From Gemmatimonadota bacterium (lineage in GTDB: Bacteria; Gemmatimonadota; Gemmatimonadetes; Longimicrobiales; Gaopeijiaceae), in assembly GCA_022823365.1 (NCBI GenBank), contig JAJDXG010000062.1, positions 1-64,000 of the forward strand: a stretch of DNA of 64,000 bases. The letters run 5' to 3'. Both the position numbers and the translations under genes were made by a program. This document shows positions 34,654-43,469 of the stretch, piece by piece. Each line of letters begins with the position of its first letter. Positions within the stretch are counted from its first letter, which is position 1. Under the pieces are notes generated by a model. That model was given only the letters and a program-made list of their open reading frames with translations. It ran no database searches and was not told the DNA's origin.

Positions 34654-35436
34654 ATGCGCGTGACTTCAAGCCTGCTGACACTGCTCGTGGCGCTCGCCCT
34701 CGCCGGGGGCGCCGAACTTTCCGCCCAGGCCGGCTCCGGCCCGGACTCGGCCGACCCGGAGGCGATGGCCCTGGTCGACGCCTGGATCGAATCGGTCGGC
34801 GGCATGGAGACCTACGCCGGGTTCCACAGCGCCCGCTATACCTTCACCACCGAGCTCTACGACCCGGAGACCGGCCGCATGCGCCGCGCCCGCCCGCGCT
34901 ACGTCACCATTGCGCGCACCGACATGGGCGAGCTGGCGCGCATCGACCGCTGGGAGGGCAACGACTACATCGAGCAGGGCTGGGACGGGGTCGCCGACTG
35001 GGCACTCCGCAACGGTGAGCCGCTCGAACCCGGCGACCGCGACCGCGACGAGGTGCGCTACGTCTCCGGCGACGTCAACTACTGGATGGCGCTCCCCTTC
35101 AAGCTGCGCGACCCCGGCGTGCACCTCGCCTACCAGGGGCGCGACGCCCAGGACCGCCACGACGTCGTGGTGACCTTCGGCGAGGGGGTCGGGAGCGACG
35201 TCTGGCACTACTACTTCGAGGAGGGGCGCTCCTGGCCGGTCGAGGTGACCTACCAGACCGGCGGAACCGGCGGCGTCGACCACAACCGGTGGACAGACCT
35301 GCGCACCGACGAGGGCTACCCCTACGTCGGCGCCCGCGTCCACGTCCGGCAGGGCCGGGTGTGGAAGATTCTCCGCATGAGCGACGTGGAGATCAATCCC
35401 GCGGACCTGGACATGGCGGTGTTCTCGCGCCCGTAG
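34654..35436 (+). CDS. Exported protein of unknown function
   Basis: 260 residues, ATG 34,654 behind GGGAGG. Residues 1-25 are a cleavable-type signal peptide ([20 protein letters not shown]). The mature part begins with [20 protein letters not shown] and alternates strands with many charged and aromatic residues, reminiscent of LolA/LppX-type half-barrel lipoprotein carriers. No catalytic motif is seen. The fold suggestion is inference. Divergent from dcd. Confidence 0.7.
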   Translation: MRVTSSLLTLLVALALAGGAELSAQAGSGPDSADPEAMALVDAWIESVGGMETYAGFHSARYTFTTELYDPETGRMRRARPRYVTIARTDMGELARIDRWEGNDYIEQGWDGVADWALRNGEPLEPGDRDRDEVRYVSGDVNYWMALPFKLRDPGVHLAYQGRDAQDRHDVVVTFGEGVGSDVWHYYFEEGRSWPVEVTYQTGGTGGVDHNRWTDLRTDEGYPYVGARVHVRQGRVWKILRMSDVEINPADLDMAVFSRP

Positions 35437-35539
35437 ATACGGGCCCGCGCCCGCGCCGACCCGCTCAGCCCACAGAATCACATCGAAGCGCCCGGCCAGC
35501 CTGGGGGTCCCGGGGGCGCGATTGGCAGGCTCCCGGCGC

Positions 35540-36472
35540 CTACCCGCTGAGCGCCGCCATCGTCGAACGCACATGCTCGGCGCTGCCATCGAGCATCGCC
35601 TGCTCCTCGTCGGAGAGCGTCAGCTCCACTACCTCCACCAGCCCGCCGCGACCCAGCTTGCACGGCACCCCGAGGAAGATGCCCTCGTGGCCGTACTCGC
35701 CCTCCAGGTACGCCGCGCACGGCAGGATGCGCCGCTTGTTCTTCACGATCGCCTCGGCCATCTGCACCGCGGCCGCCGAGGGCGCGTAGTAGGCGCTCCC
35801 CGTCTTCAGATACCCAACGATCTCGGCGCCCCCGTTGCGCGTCCGTTCGATGAGCGCGTCGATGCGCTCGCGCGGCAGCAGCTCCGTCAGCGGGATCCCG
35901 CTCACCGACGTGTAGTTGACCAGCGGCACCATGGTGTCGCCGTGCCCGCCCAGCACCAGCGCCTGGATGTCCTCCACGCTCACGTCCAGCTCGAGCGCCA
36001 CGAACGAGCGGTAGCGGGCCGTGTCGAGCACCCCGGCCATGCCGATCACGCGCTCGCGCGGGAATCCGGTGGTGTCGAGAGCCACGTACGCCATCACGTC
36101 GAGCGGGTTCGACACCATCATGATGATCGAGTCGGGCGCGACCCGGGCGATCTCGGACGACACCGACCCCACGATGCGGGCGTTGGTGTTCAGCAGGTCG
36201 TCGCGCGACATCCCCGGCTTGCGCGCGATGCCGGCGGTGACGATGAAGATGTCCGACCCGGCGGCGGGCTCGTAGTCGTTCGCCCCCACGACGCGCGTGT
36301 CGAACCCCTCGATGGGGGCGCTCTCCCACTGGTCCAGCGCCTTCCCCTGGGGGATGCCGTCGATGATGTCGATGAGGACGACTTCCTCAGCCAGCTCCTT
36401 CTCCGCCAGCCTCTGGGCGCAGCTCTCGCCCACATGGCCTGCGCCAACCACGGTGATCTTTCGTGCGCTCAT
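35540..36472 (-). CDS. mdh: Malate dehydrogenase (lactate-dehydrogenase-like type)
   Basis: 310 residues. Rossmann motif [15 protein letters not shown], then [30 protein letters not shown] (substrate-loop Arg), [20 protein letters not shown] and the catalytic His in [11 protein letters not shown]. The Arg in the active-site loop (RKPGMSR) fits malate rather than lactate. It interconverts malate and oxaloacetate with NAD in the TCA cycle. It lies downstream of moaA on the same strand. Confidence 0.95.
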   Translation of the reverse strand: MSARKITVVGAGHVGESCAQRLAEKELAEEVVLIDIIDGIPQGKALDQWESAPIEGFDTRVVGANDYEPAAGSDIFIVTAGIARKPGMSRDDLLNTNARIVGSVSSEIARVAPDSIIMMVSNPLDVMAYVALDTTGFPRERVIGMAGVLDTARYRSFVALELDVSVEDIQALVLGGHGDTMVPLVNYTSVSGIPLTELLPRERIDALIERTRNGGAEIVGYLKTGSAYYAPSAAAVQMAEAIVKNKRRILPCAAYLEGEYGHEGIFLGVPCKLGRGGLVEVVELTLSDEEQAMLDGSAEHVRSTMAALSG

Positions 36473-36583
36473 GGGATTCTCGGAGTCCTCCTCGGGACAG
36501 GGGTATGGGTAAGCATTTGAGCAGATATGCTCAGGGGATTACAGTGACCGGAGAAGCCGGTGCCGCCGGGGATCCTGCGGTCA

Positions 36584-37633
36584 CTACCCGCCGGTCTGGC
36601 TCAGCGCGATCAGGCCGCCGGAGCCCTCGGTGCTGCCCTGCACCAGCCAGTGGCGCTCGGGCTTGATGCGCAGGGTCTCCTCGACGAGCGGACGGATGTC
36701 CTCGCCGCGGCGCAGCGCGCTCCGCAAGTCGGTCTGGATCGAGCCGAACAGGCACGGCCTGAGCTGCCCGTCCGCGGTGAGCCGCATGCGGTTGCAGCGG
36801 TCGCAGAAGTTGTGGCTCATGGGGGTGATGACCCCGATGGTGCCGGGCGCGCCGTCGAAGCGGTAGTAGGTCGCGGGGCCGTTGCCCAGCGGACCCTGCA
36901 CGGGCCGGATGTCGCCGATGTCACGCACCCGCTCCAGCGCTTCGTTGCACGAGATGTAGTTTTCGGACGAGAGCCCGGTGTTGGAGCCGGTGGGCATGAT
37001 CTCGATGAAGCGGATGTGCCAGGGGCGCTCGCGCGTTATGGCCGCGAAGTCGGCGATCTCGTCGTCGTTCGAGTCGCGCATCAGCACGACGTTGATCTTG
37101 ATCGGCTCGAAGCCGACCGCCTCGGCCGCCGCCAGCCCGCGCAGCACCTTGTCGAGCGTGCCGGGACGCCGGGCGATGGTGTCCGCGCGGTCCGCGCGCA
37201 GCGAGTCGAGCGAGATGTTGACCCGGTCGACGCCCGCCGCCTTCAGCTCCTCCGCCTGGTCCTCGAGCAGCACCGCGTTGGTGGAGAGGGCGATGTTCTC
37301 GATGCCGTCGATGGCCGAGAGCATGCGGATGAGGGACGCGAGGTCGCGGCGCACCAGCGGCTCGCCCCCGGTGATGCGCAGCCGCCTGAGCCCCATCTTC
37401 GCCATCACGCGCACCACGCGCGCGATCTCCTCGTAGTCCAGGATCTCGTCGCGCTTGAGCCACGGCAGCCCCTCGACGGGCATGCAGTAGACGCAGCGCA
37501 GGTTGCACTTGTCGGTGACCGAGATGCGCAGGTACTCGATGCGCCGCCCGAAGGAGTCGACCATCGAGCGCGAGGCGGCGGCGTCCGGAAGACTCCGCAC
37601 CTTCGAAGAGGCCGGCTTGGTTTCAGGCATCAT
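36584..37633 (-). CDS. moaA: GTP 3',8-cyclase (molybdopterin synthesis)
   Basis: 349 residues from the first of two adjacent ATGs (37,633/37,630), with GGGAG just upstream. Radical-SAM cluster CNLRCVYC (C43, C47, C50), RITGGEPL, and the second cluster CDRCNRMRLTADGQLRPC near the C-terminus. It ends QTGG, the Gly-Gly tail needed for activity. It converts GTP to 3',8-cyclo-H2GTP with MoaC; no moaC is visible in this window. Confidence 0.95.
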   Translation of the reverse strand: MMPETKPASSKVRSLPDAAASRSMVDSFGRRIEYLRISVTDKCNLRCVYCMPVEGLPWLKRDEILDYEEIARVVRVMAKMGLRRLRITGGEPLVRRDLASLIRMLSAIDGIENIALSTNAVLLEDQAEELKAAGVDRVNISLDSLRADRADTIARRPGTLDKVLRGLAAAEAVGFEPIKINVVLMRDSNDDEIADFAAITRERPWHIRFIEIMPTGSNTGLSSENYISCNEALERVRDIGDIRPVQGPLGNGPATYYRFDGAPGTIGVITPMSHNFCDRCNRMRLTADGQLRPCLFGSIQTDLRSALRRGEDIRPLVEETLRIKPERHWLVQGSTEGSGGLIALSQTGG

Positions 37634-37661
37634 CGGAAGCTCCCTGGTCCGCGGCGGAGGG

Positions 37662-38129
37662 TCACGGGTCGCCGGCGCCGGAGTGCGGGGCCGGACTTCC
37701 ATCGGCAGGGGGAACCGTACCCCTCACCCACTCGGCGGCTCCCTCAACGTAAAACTCCTTTTTCCACACCGGAAGCCGCCGCTTGATCTCTTCCATCACG
37801 TAACGCGACGCGCCGTAGGCCTCCGCCCGGTGCGGGCTCGAGACCGCGACCACCACGCTCACCTCGCCGATCTCGAGGGCTCCCAGGCGATGCGTCACCG
37901 CCAGGTTGGGGGTGGCGAAGCGCTCGCTCGCTTCCTCCGCGATGCGGCGCAGCACCTCGAGCGCCATCTCCTCGTAGCCCTCGTACTGCATCCCGGAGAC
38001 CGAGCGGCCGTCGGCGTGGTTGCGCACCGTCCCCAGGAAGAGGAGCACGGCGCCGTCTTCGGGAGAGCCCACGCGCGCCAGCACACGGGCGGGATCGAGC
38101 GGGTCGGCGGTGATCTCCGCGTAAGGCAT
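37662..38129 (-). CDS. moaE: Molybdopterin synthase catalytic subunit
   Basis: 155 residues. LFLGTVRNHADGRSVSGMQY, EMALEVLRRIAEEA, THRLGALEIGEVSVVVAVSS, HRAEAYGASRYVMEEIKRRL and PVWKKEF (catalytic Lys pair) are all canonical. It works with MoaD to put the dithiolene on precursor Z. It starts eight bases after moaD. Confidence 0.95.
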   Translation of the reverse strand: MPYAEITADPLDPARVLARVGSPEDGAVLLFLGTVRNHADGRSVSGMQYEGYEEMALEVLRRIAEEASERFATPNLAVTHRLGALEIGEVSVVVAVSSPHRAEAYGASRYVMEEIKRRLPVWKKEFYVEGAAEWVRGTVPPADGSPAPHSGAGDP

Positions 38130-38137
38130 TTGAGTGT

Positions 38138-38383
38138 TCAGCCCCCGGCCACCGGCGGGATGAAGGCCACCTCGTCTCCGTCGCTGAGTTCCGTCTCCGG
38201 AGGCGCGTACTCGAGGTTGACCGCGACCGCCGGCCTGGCCGGAAGCACGCTGAACGACGGTCCCCGCTCGCGCAGGGTGTCGATGAGATCGGCGACCGTG
38301 GCTCCCTCGGGGAGGTCCACCTCGGCCCCCGAGGCGCCGGTCAGCTCCCGATACGCGGCGAAGAAGCGCGCCTGGACCCGCAC
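38138..38383 (-). CDS. moaD: Molybdopterin synthase sulfur-carrier subunit
   Basis: 81 residues from GTG 38,383, chosen because VRVQARFFAAYRELTG is the usual MoaD start; a longer frame exists without homology. Ubiquitin-like fold, ending FIPPVAGG with the diglycine that is thiocarboxylated. It begins 16 bases after the HU stop, so it belongs to the HU-led transcript. Confidence 0.93.
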   Translation of the reverse strand: MRVQARFFAAYRELTGASGAEVDLPEGATVADLIDTLRERGPSFSVLPARPAVAVNLEYAPPETELSDGDEVAFIPPVAGG

Positions 38384-38399
38384 GGGAAGGTGCCCGGGC

Positions 38400-38699
38400 T
38401 CAGCCGCCCGTATCGTCCAGACGAACGACCTGGGAGCGGAGCAGCCTGGACGGCTTGAAGACGGGGACCGCGCGGGCGGGCACGCGCACGGGATCTCCCG
38501 TCCGGGGATTGCGCGCCATCCGTGCCTTGCGCCGGCGTACCTTGAAGGTGCCAAAGCCCCTGATCTCGATGTTTTCACCGCTCGCCACGGCCTGTTTGAT
38601 GGCGTTCAGGAAGCCATCCACCACCAGAGCGCAGTCCTTCCTCGTAACCCCGGGTCCAATGGCGTCCGCCACCTGCTGGACGAGATCGGCTTTGGTCAT
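38400..38699 (-). CDS. HU/IHF-family DNA-binding protein
   Basis: 99 residues from ATG 38,699. TKADLVQQVADAIGPGVTRK, then FLNAIKQAVASGENIEIRGF, GTFKVRRRKARMARNPRTGD and VPVFKPSRLL are diagnostic. The IEIRGFGTF and ARNPRTG arm fits the HU/IHF DNA-bending family, with Pro at the intercalating position. It leads the molybdopterin genes on the same strand, an uncommon arrangement. The 278 bases upstream (38,700-38,977) contain an AT-rich patch but no promoter I would commit to. Confidence 0.93.
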   Translation of the reverse strand: MTKADLVQQVADAIGPGVTRKDCALVVDGFLNAIKQAVASGENIEIRGFGTFKVRRRKARMARNPRTGDPVRVPARAVPVFKPSRLLRSQVVRLDDTGG

Positions 38700-38977
38700 G
38701 CGAAACCTGTGGGGAATCAGTCGCAGATTGGAAGGCGACATTCTCCGGGGATCCGCACCCCTTTTTACGAAAATGTCGCACGATTTGGTGTTTTTGTCTT
38801 ACGACGAATCGGCCCAAACCGACGCGCGAGCAAGGGTTAGGGTACGGGCAATCCGGGGGAGCGTCAAGGCATGGCGGCTTCCGTCATGCGGCATACCGTT
38901 TCCGTCGGTCCCCTCGCGTCGCAAGATGCAACATGAGCCTGTCGGCGACTCGCGCAAGTGGACCCTCGCCCACCCGT

Positions 38978-40099
38978 CTAGCCGGCAGCCTCCATCAGCG
39001 AAACGAAGTCGTCGAACAGGTAGCGGCTGTCGTGCGGGCCGGGCGCCGCTTCGGGATGGTATTGCACGCAGAAGACCGGGAGCGAGCGATGGGCCATCCC
39101 CTCCACCGTGCCGTCGTAGAGGTTGAGGTGGGTGAGGCGCAGTTCCGGTGCTCCGGGGATCGCGTCCCCCTCTCCGCCCCTGACCGCGAAGCCGTGGTTC
39201 TGGGAGGTGATCTCGACCGTGCCCAGGTCCAGGTTGCGCACCGGATGGTTGGCGCCGTGATGCCCGAACGGCAGCTTGAAGGTCTCTGCCCCGAAGGCGC
39301 GCGCGATGAGCTGGTGCCCGAGGCAGATCCCGAACACCGGCACGCCGTCGTGTGCGCAGCGGCGGATGGTCCCGATGGCCATCTCCACCGCGGCGGGGTC
39401 GCCCGGGCCGTTCGACACGAAGAGCCCGTCCGGCCGTTCGCGCGCGATCTCTTCCGCCGGTGTGTTCGCGGGAACGACGGTCACCTCGCACCCGCGCTCG
39501 GCCAGGAGCCGCGGCGAGTTGGCCTTCACCCCCAGGTCGTAGGCGAACACCCGGAAGCGCGCCGGGCCCTCCGGCTCGACCACGTAGCGCTCCGGTGTCG
39601 AGACCCCGCCGGCCAGGTCGAGCCCTTCCATGCGCGGATGGGCGCGGATGCGCTCGAGCAGCACTTTCTCGTCGGTGTGGGCGTCGGCGATGGCCGCCCG
39701 CATGGCCCCCGCCGCGCGGATGTGGCGGGTCACCGCGCGCGTGTCCACCGACTGGATGCCCACCACGCCGTGCCGGATCAGGTAGTCTTCCAGCCCGGCG
39801 CTCGCCCGCCACGAGCTGTGCGCGCGCGCCACCTCGCGCACCACGAAGCCGGCGGCGGCCGGACGCCCGGATTCCTGGTCGGCGTCGTTGACCCCGTAGT
39901 TGCCGATGAGCGGGTAGGTCATCGTCACCAATTGCCCCGTGTAGGAGGGGTCGGTGAGGATTTCCTGATAGCCGGTCATCGCCGTGTTGAACACGACCTC
40001 GCCGAGGGCCTCGCCGCGCTTCCCCAGGAAGAACCCGTCGAAGCGCCGGCCATCTTCCAGGAGCAGGCAGGCTTCGGCGCGCTTCGTGGTGCGGATCAA
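38978..40099 (-). CDS. carA: Carbamoyl-phosphate synthase small subunit
   Basis: 373 residues. GEVVFNTAMTGYQEILTDPS, YPLIGNYGVND, FVVREVARAHSSWRA; then a class I glutamine amidotransferase domain with SNGPGDP, FGICLGHQLIARAFG (nucleophile Cys) and VQYHPEAAPGPHDS (His/Glu). It releases ammonia from glutamine for CarB. No carB follows; the next gene on this strand is HU, so carB lies elsewhere. Confidence 0.96.
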   Translation of the reverse strand: MIRTTKRAEACLLLEDGRRFDGFFLGKRGEALGEVVFNTAMTGYQEILTDPSYTGQLVTMTYPLIGNYGVNDADQESGRPAAAGFVVREVARAHSSWRASAGLEDYLIRHGVVGIQSVDTRAVTRHIRAAGAMRAAIADAHTDEKVLLERIRAHPRMEGLDLAGGVSTPERYVVEPEGPARFRVFAYDLGVKANSPRLLAERGCEVTVVPANTPAEEIARERPDGLFVSNGPGDPAAVEMAIGTIRRCAHDGVPVFGICLGHQLIARAFGAETFKLPFGHHGANHPVRNLDLGTVEITSQNHGFAVRGGEGDAIPGAPELRLTHLNLYDGTVEGMAHRSLPVFCVQYHPEAAPGPHDSRYLFDDFVSLMEAAG

Positions 40100-40215
40100 G
40101 GGCGGCGGATGGGTGGAGGGGCGGCTGCGCGGCTCGCGCGGAGGAGCGTCGGCAGGAATCTAGGAAAACGGCGGGGGGACCGCACCACCCCGGGGCGTTC
40201 CGTTAGATTCCCGGC

Positions 40216-40773
40216 ATGGTCCATATCCACGCCGACGAATCCTGTCTCGGAAACCAGTTCAAGGACCGGCAGCGGCCCGGTGGAGCCGCCGGACTGCTCG
40301 AGTTCTGGCGGGGCGACGCATGGGTTCGCAAGGATTTCTGGCTCGCCGAGCCCGACACGACCAACAATCGCATGGCGCTGATGAGCGCGATCGCCGGGCT
40401 CGGCGCGATCCGGCGCCCCAGCACAGTCCGCTTCGTCTCCGACAGCCAGTACCTGGTGCGCGGCATGAACGAGTGGGTGCGCGGCTGGCGTGCCCGCGGA
40501 TGGAAGCGCAAGCGGGGCGCGGTCGAGAACGTCGAACTCTGGCAACGGGCGCTCGGCCTGGCCGAATCGCACAAAGTGACCTGGGAGTGGGTTCGCGGGC
40601 ACTCGGGGAACCCCAGAAACGAGTACGTGCACGCCCTCGCGGTGCGCGCCGCAACCGAACAGCTCAACTCCGGCGGCGCGGTGGCCTCGGGCTTCGAGGA
40701 GTGGCTGGAGGAGCAGCGCGAGACGAAGGAGCGCTACTTCGATTTCTTCGAGGGAGCGCCGCCCAGGGACTGA
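40216..40773 (+). CDS. RNase HI-like protein with two catalytic residues replaced
   Basis: 185 residues. Alignment to E. coli RNase HI by eye is easy: HADESCLGN (D10 kept), TTNNRMALMSAI (E48 replaced by Ala), VSDSQYL (D70 kept), NVELWQRA, WEWVRGHSGNP (H124 kept) and NEYVHALAVRAA (D134 replaced by His). With two of four metal-binding carboxylates gone, normal RNA-DNA hybrid cleavage is unlikely. About 35 charged C-terminal residues are extra. It may bind hybrids or have another role. Divergent from carA. Confidence 0.85.
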   Translation: MVHIHADESCLGNQFKDRQRPGGAAGLLEFWRGDAWVRKDFWLAEPDTTNNRMALMSAIAGLGAIRRPSTVRFVSDSQYLVRGMNEWVRGWRARGWKRKRGAVENVELWQRALGLAESHKVTWEWVRGHSGNPRNEYVHALAVRAATEQLNSGGAVASGFEEWLEEQRETKERYFDFFEGAPPRD

Positions 40774-40879
40774 AGGCTCGCCCAAGGCGCGTAGGGGACC
40801 TCCGGGGGCGTCGCGGGCGTCAGCTTGGGAGCGTCAGGCTAGCTTGCCAGGAGCGTCGGACGAACGCGGGTTGCGTTAA

Positions 40880-41200
40880 ACGAAGCGGCCCCCGGTTCGG
40901 CACACCGAACTCGGGGGCCCTCTTCTCGCTGCCGGCACCAGTTCCTTCGCTTGAATCCCGGCCGCGTGCGGCCGACCGGCCCTGGTCCCTTTTCCCCTCG
41001 CCGCGTAGCGTGCGGCTCAGGTGCCCCTTCGCTTTCGGGGCTACTAGCGGAGGACAGCGACCCCTCCGCCGGCTCACCGGGGCTCAAGTCCCGGCTCGCG
41101 CCCGCTGCCTCGGCGTCCCGCCTCAGCGAGCTTCCCTCTCCGAGCTGCTCTCCAGGGATGACCATCGCCATCGACTGTGAGCCTGCTACGCTCGAAGCGG
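40880..41200 (-). ncRNA. Unidentified structured RNA gene
   Basis: No plausible protein gene occupies 40,774-41,330. On the minus strand there is a near-consensus promoter ending at 41,207 and, about 300 bases downstream, a strong hairpin terminator at 40,887-40,919. Between them several local hairpins can be drawn: 41,067-41,045 (GCGGAGG/CCTCCGC arms), 41,041-41,023 (GCCCC/GGGGC), 41,016-41,000 (GCCGC/GCGGC) and 40,974-40,958 (CGGCCGC/CGGCCG-type). I looked for hallmarks of tmRNA, RNase P, SRP and 6S RNA and did not find them. An ATG frame inside (41,171 down) gives a low-complexity peptide. Confidence 0.6.
40887..40919. terminator. Bidirectional hairpin terminator
   Basis: A 14-bp stem: GGCCCCCG pairs with CGGGGGCC and GTTCGG with CCGAAC, CACA loop, one bulged T. 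The minus strand continues GCTTCGTTTAA and the plus strand CTCTTCTC, both moderately T-rich. It would end the minus-strand RNA and the convergent RNase H-like gene. Confidence 0.75.
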
Positions 41201-41206
41201 ACTACC

Positions 41207-41235
41207 ATGATAGGGGTCCGTTTCGGCCGTGTCAA
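41207..41235 (-). promoter_or_regulatory. Near-consensus sigma-70-type promoter of the RNA gene
   Basis: Minus strand: TTGACA (41,235-41,230), a 17-base spacer, then TATCAT (41,212-41,207). The -35 is perfect, the spacing ideal and the -10 one base off consensus. No coding region follows within 300 bases. Confidence 0.75.
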
Positions 41236-41330
41236 GGGGTATTTGGGACGAATTTCGGATGAATTCCCAAATCCGCTCTCGACCGCGCGCAGACCGTTGT
41301 CGATGGGGCGCCGAGGCCCGAGCCGGCGCC

Positions 41331-42344
41331 TCAGAGGATCCCTTCCATCTCCCTCAGGAAGAGGCGTGCGTCGAGCCAGTAGTTAGGGTAGGCGCGCCGG
41401 ACATCCTCGAGCGAGTCGGTGGAAACGAGCACGACGTCGCGGCCCTCCTCCTCGAATGCGAGGTAGTCCGCGGAGGCCTCCTCGAGCTCGTCCCTTTCGT
41501 AGGGAATGATGAGGGTCATCCCCTCGGCCGGCCTGCGCTCCAGCAGGAAGTAGTAGGCGCCGATGCGCTTGAAGGTCGACATGTTGCGGATGAGCTGCCC
41601 GTACTCGCGCATGCGCGCCACCACGTTCAGGCGCGTGGCGTATTCCCGCACCTCCCGATGGAGGGTGGACGCGTCGGAGGGGGTGTCCGGGACCGTGGGG
41701 GATCCCTCTTTGAGGGCGAGCGCCGAACTGGCGAGGGCGAAGAAGCGGAGCCACTCCTGCTCCCCCTCGCTGAACTTGAGAGCGTGCTGCAGGAAGGCTC
41801 CCGCAGTTTCCACGGCAGTCGCCCACGCGTGCTGCAGCCGCGAGCGCATCTGGACCTCGATGACGAGCCCGTTGAAGGCGTCGTCGCTCTGGTAGCGGTA
41901 GATGAGGTGCACACCGCGGTAGCCGGAGGGCTTGGGACGGTCGATGTAGTCGATGTTGCGGATGAGCTTGTGGCCCAGGTCCAGGGCCAGGTAGGCGTCG
42001 CGCAGTTCCCGCACCTGCTCGATGGTGTGGACCGCGGCCCGGCACCCGCCCAGGTCCTGCATGCGGGCGAGCTGCATGCGGGGGAAGCGGCGCAGCTTGG
42101 ACAGGGTCGACGGCGTGGTCTTGAGCCGCTGGGAGACGACGGCGTCGCTCGCGATGTTCGTGGCCTCGGCGCGGAGACGGTCGTGCAGCTCGCTCAGCGG
42201 GAACCCGTGGGCGGCTCGCCAGTTGTTGAGCACGCGCATGTCTTCGCGCAACTCCGGGGACGAGCGGTCCCCGTCGGCGGTGGCGAGCGCCTTGCCGGCA
42301 CGGTTGATGCGCCCGCGCGAGTATCGGAGAGGGGTGCGGTCCAC
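41331..42344 (-). CDS. RelA/SpoT-domain (alarmone synthetase-like) protein
   Basis: 337 residues, GTG start 12 bases after lipB. Synthetase-domain features: KLRRFPRMQLARMQDLGGCR, then KPSGYRGVHLIYRYQSD and VIEVQMRSRLQHAWA (catalytic Glu). There is no HD hydrolase domain and no TGS or ACT regulatory domain, so it is a stand-alone synthetase type. The C-terminal 140 residues are unusual and include FKRIGAYYFLLE. Such proteins make (p)ppGpp-like nucleotides or, in some toxin clades, modify tRNA or make ppApp. Which one applies cannot be decided here. Confidence 0.82.
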   Translation of the reverse strand: MDRTPLRYSRGRINRAGKALATADGDRSSPELREDMRVLNNWRAAHGFPLSELHDRLRAEATNIASDAVVSQRLKTTPSTLSKLRRFPRMQLARMQDLGGCRAAVHTIEQVRELRDAYLALDLGHKLIRNIDYIDRPKPSGYRGVHLIYRYQSDDAFNGLVIEVQMRSRLQHAWATAVETAGAFLQHALKFSEGEQEWLRFFALASSALALKEGSPTVPDTPSDASTLHREVREYATRLNVVARMREYGQLIRNMSTFKRIGAYYFLLERRPAEGMTLIIPYERDELEEASADYLAFEEEGRDVVLVSTDSLEDVRRAYPNYWLDARLFLREMEGIL

Positions 42345-42356
42345 GGCGTCGGCGCG

Positions 42357-43229
42357 TCAGGTGCGGCGACCGGGGTTTTCCCCCGGCCCCGCCGGGATCT
42401 CGGGGCGGTCCCGAAGGCCATCGGCCGCCTCTCGCGGGGAGCGATGCGCTGGAGAGGCCGCGAACACCTCGGCGAACGCGGACACGACGGCGTCCTCGAC
42501 TGCCGCCATCGGCACGGGGCCGCCGATGCATTCGACGAGCGAGGTGACCTCGCGGCCGTGGATGCCGCAGGGGACGATGTTGGCGAAATAGTCGAGGTCG
42601 GGATCGACGTTGAGGGCGAACCCGTGCGAGGTGACCCAGCCGGACGAGACCCGGATGCCGATGGCGGCGATCTTCCGTCCCCCGGTCCAGACGCCGGTGA
42701 GGCCATCCGCCCGCGCGGCGGGCACTCCGAACGCCGCCAGCGCGCGGATGAGCACCTCCTCCAGGTCCCTCAGGTAGCGGTGCAGGTCGCGGCGCTCCCG
42801 GCCGAGCCGGAGGATCGGGTAGCCGACCAGTTGCCCGGGCCCGTGGTAGGTCACGTCCCCTCCCCTGCCCGCTTCGAAGAGGTCGATGCCCCGCTCGCGC
42901 AACTGGGCGTCGCTGGCAAGGACGTGGTCGCGGTGGGCGCTCGACCCCAGCGTCACCACGTGCGGGTGCTCGAGCAGGAGGAGCTGGTCGGGGATCTCGC
43001 CGGCCGCGCGGCGGCGCACCAGGCCGGCCTGCAGGTCGAGGGCGCGCACGTACTCGACCAGCCCCGGGCGGATGACTTCCAGGGCCGCGGGTTGCGGCTC
43101 GGATTCAGCCAGGTCGCTCAACCCGTGCGGCGCGGCCTTGAAAGGGGCCTGAACGTAGTGGTCTCTGGCCGGGCGCATCGCAGGGAGTCGTTCCGTCGGT
43201 TGATTGAGTTCAGCGGCCGAGGAACTCAT
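42357..43229 (-). CDS. lipB: Octanoyl-[acyl-carrier-protein]:protein octanoyltransferase
   Basis: 290 residues, longer than usual at both ends; the true start may be later. LEHPHVVTLGSSAHRDHVL, GRGGDVTYHGPGQLVGYPIL, GVWTGGRKIAAIGIRV (catalytic Lys) and IVPCGIHGREVTSL (nucleophile Cys) are complete. It moves octanoyl groups onto lipoyl domains, which fits the E2 gene some 4 kb away. Start context is weak. Confidence 0.93.
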   Translation of the reverse strand: MSSSAAELNQPTERLPAMRPARDHYVQAPFKAAPHGLSDLAESEPQPAALEVIRPGLVEYVRALDLQAGLVRRRAAGEIPDQLLLLEHPHVVTLGSSAHRDHVLASDAQLRERGIDLFEAGRGGDVTYHGPGQLVGYPILRLGRERRDLHRYLRDLEEVLIRALAAFGVPAARADGLTGVWTGGRKIAAIGIRVSSGWVTSHGFALNVDPDLDYFANIVPCGIHGREVTSLVECIGGPVPMAAVEDAVVSAFAEVFAASPAHRSPREAADGLRDRPEIPAGPGENPGRRT

Positions 43230-43469
43230 GAGAAGCGTGTTCCCCCGGATCGCTCACGAATCTAACGGATCACGACGCGCCGAGCCCCGGCTTGCCCCAC
43301 GGGTGCCGCGGCAGCGGGCGGACGGGATGGCCCTTCAGGCTCTGGTTTCGTTGGCCAATCCCATCATCAGCCGTACGTTGGTGTCCGGATTCATGCGAGC
43401 GCCCGGCCAGGTGATGTCCTGCTCCTTCAGCCCCCTCCGCGCTCGTCGCTCGGCCGAGGAGGCCGGATC

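Noticed and set aside
40839-41171. 110-codon minus-strand frame inside the RNA gene
   Set aside because: Low-complexity Glu/Pro/Arg/Ala sequence without hydrophobic core, no ribosome site at its ATG, and it runs through the terminator hairpin.
40880-41200. Cobalamin or c-di-AMP riboswitch in the RNA gene
   Set aside because: Short stretches recall both (AGAGGGAA; GGGGCTACTAGC on the other strand), but the rest of the conserved cores is missing and no gene follows on that strand.
41229-43265. A 678-codon open frame on the plus strand opposite the RelA-domain gene and lipB
   Set aside because: It is antisense to two well-supported genes; high third-position GC keeps the opposite frame open. 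The translation is compositionally biased and shows no domain.
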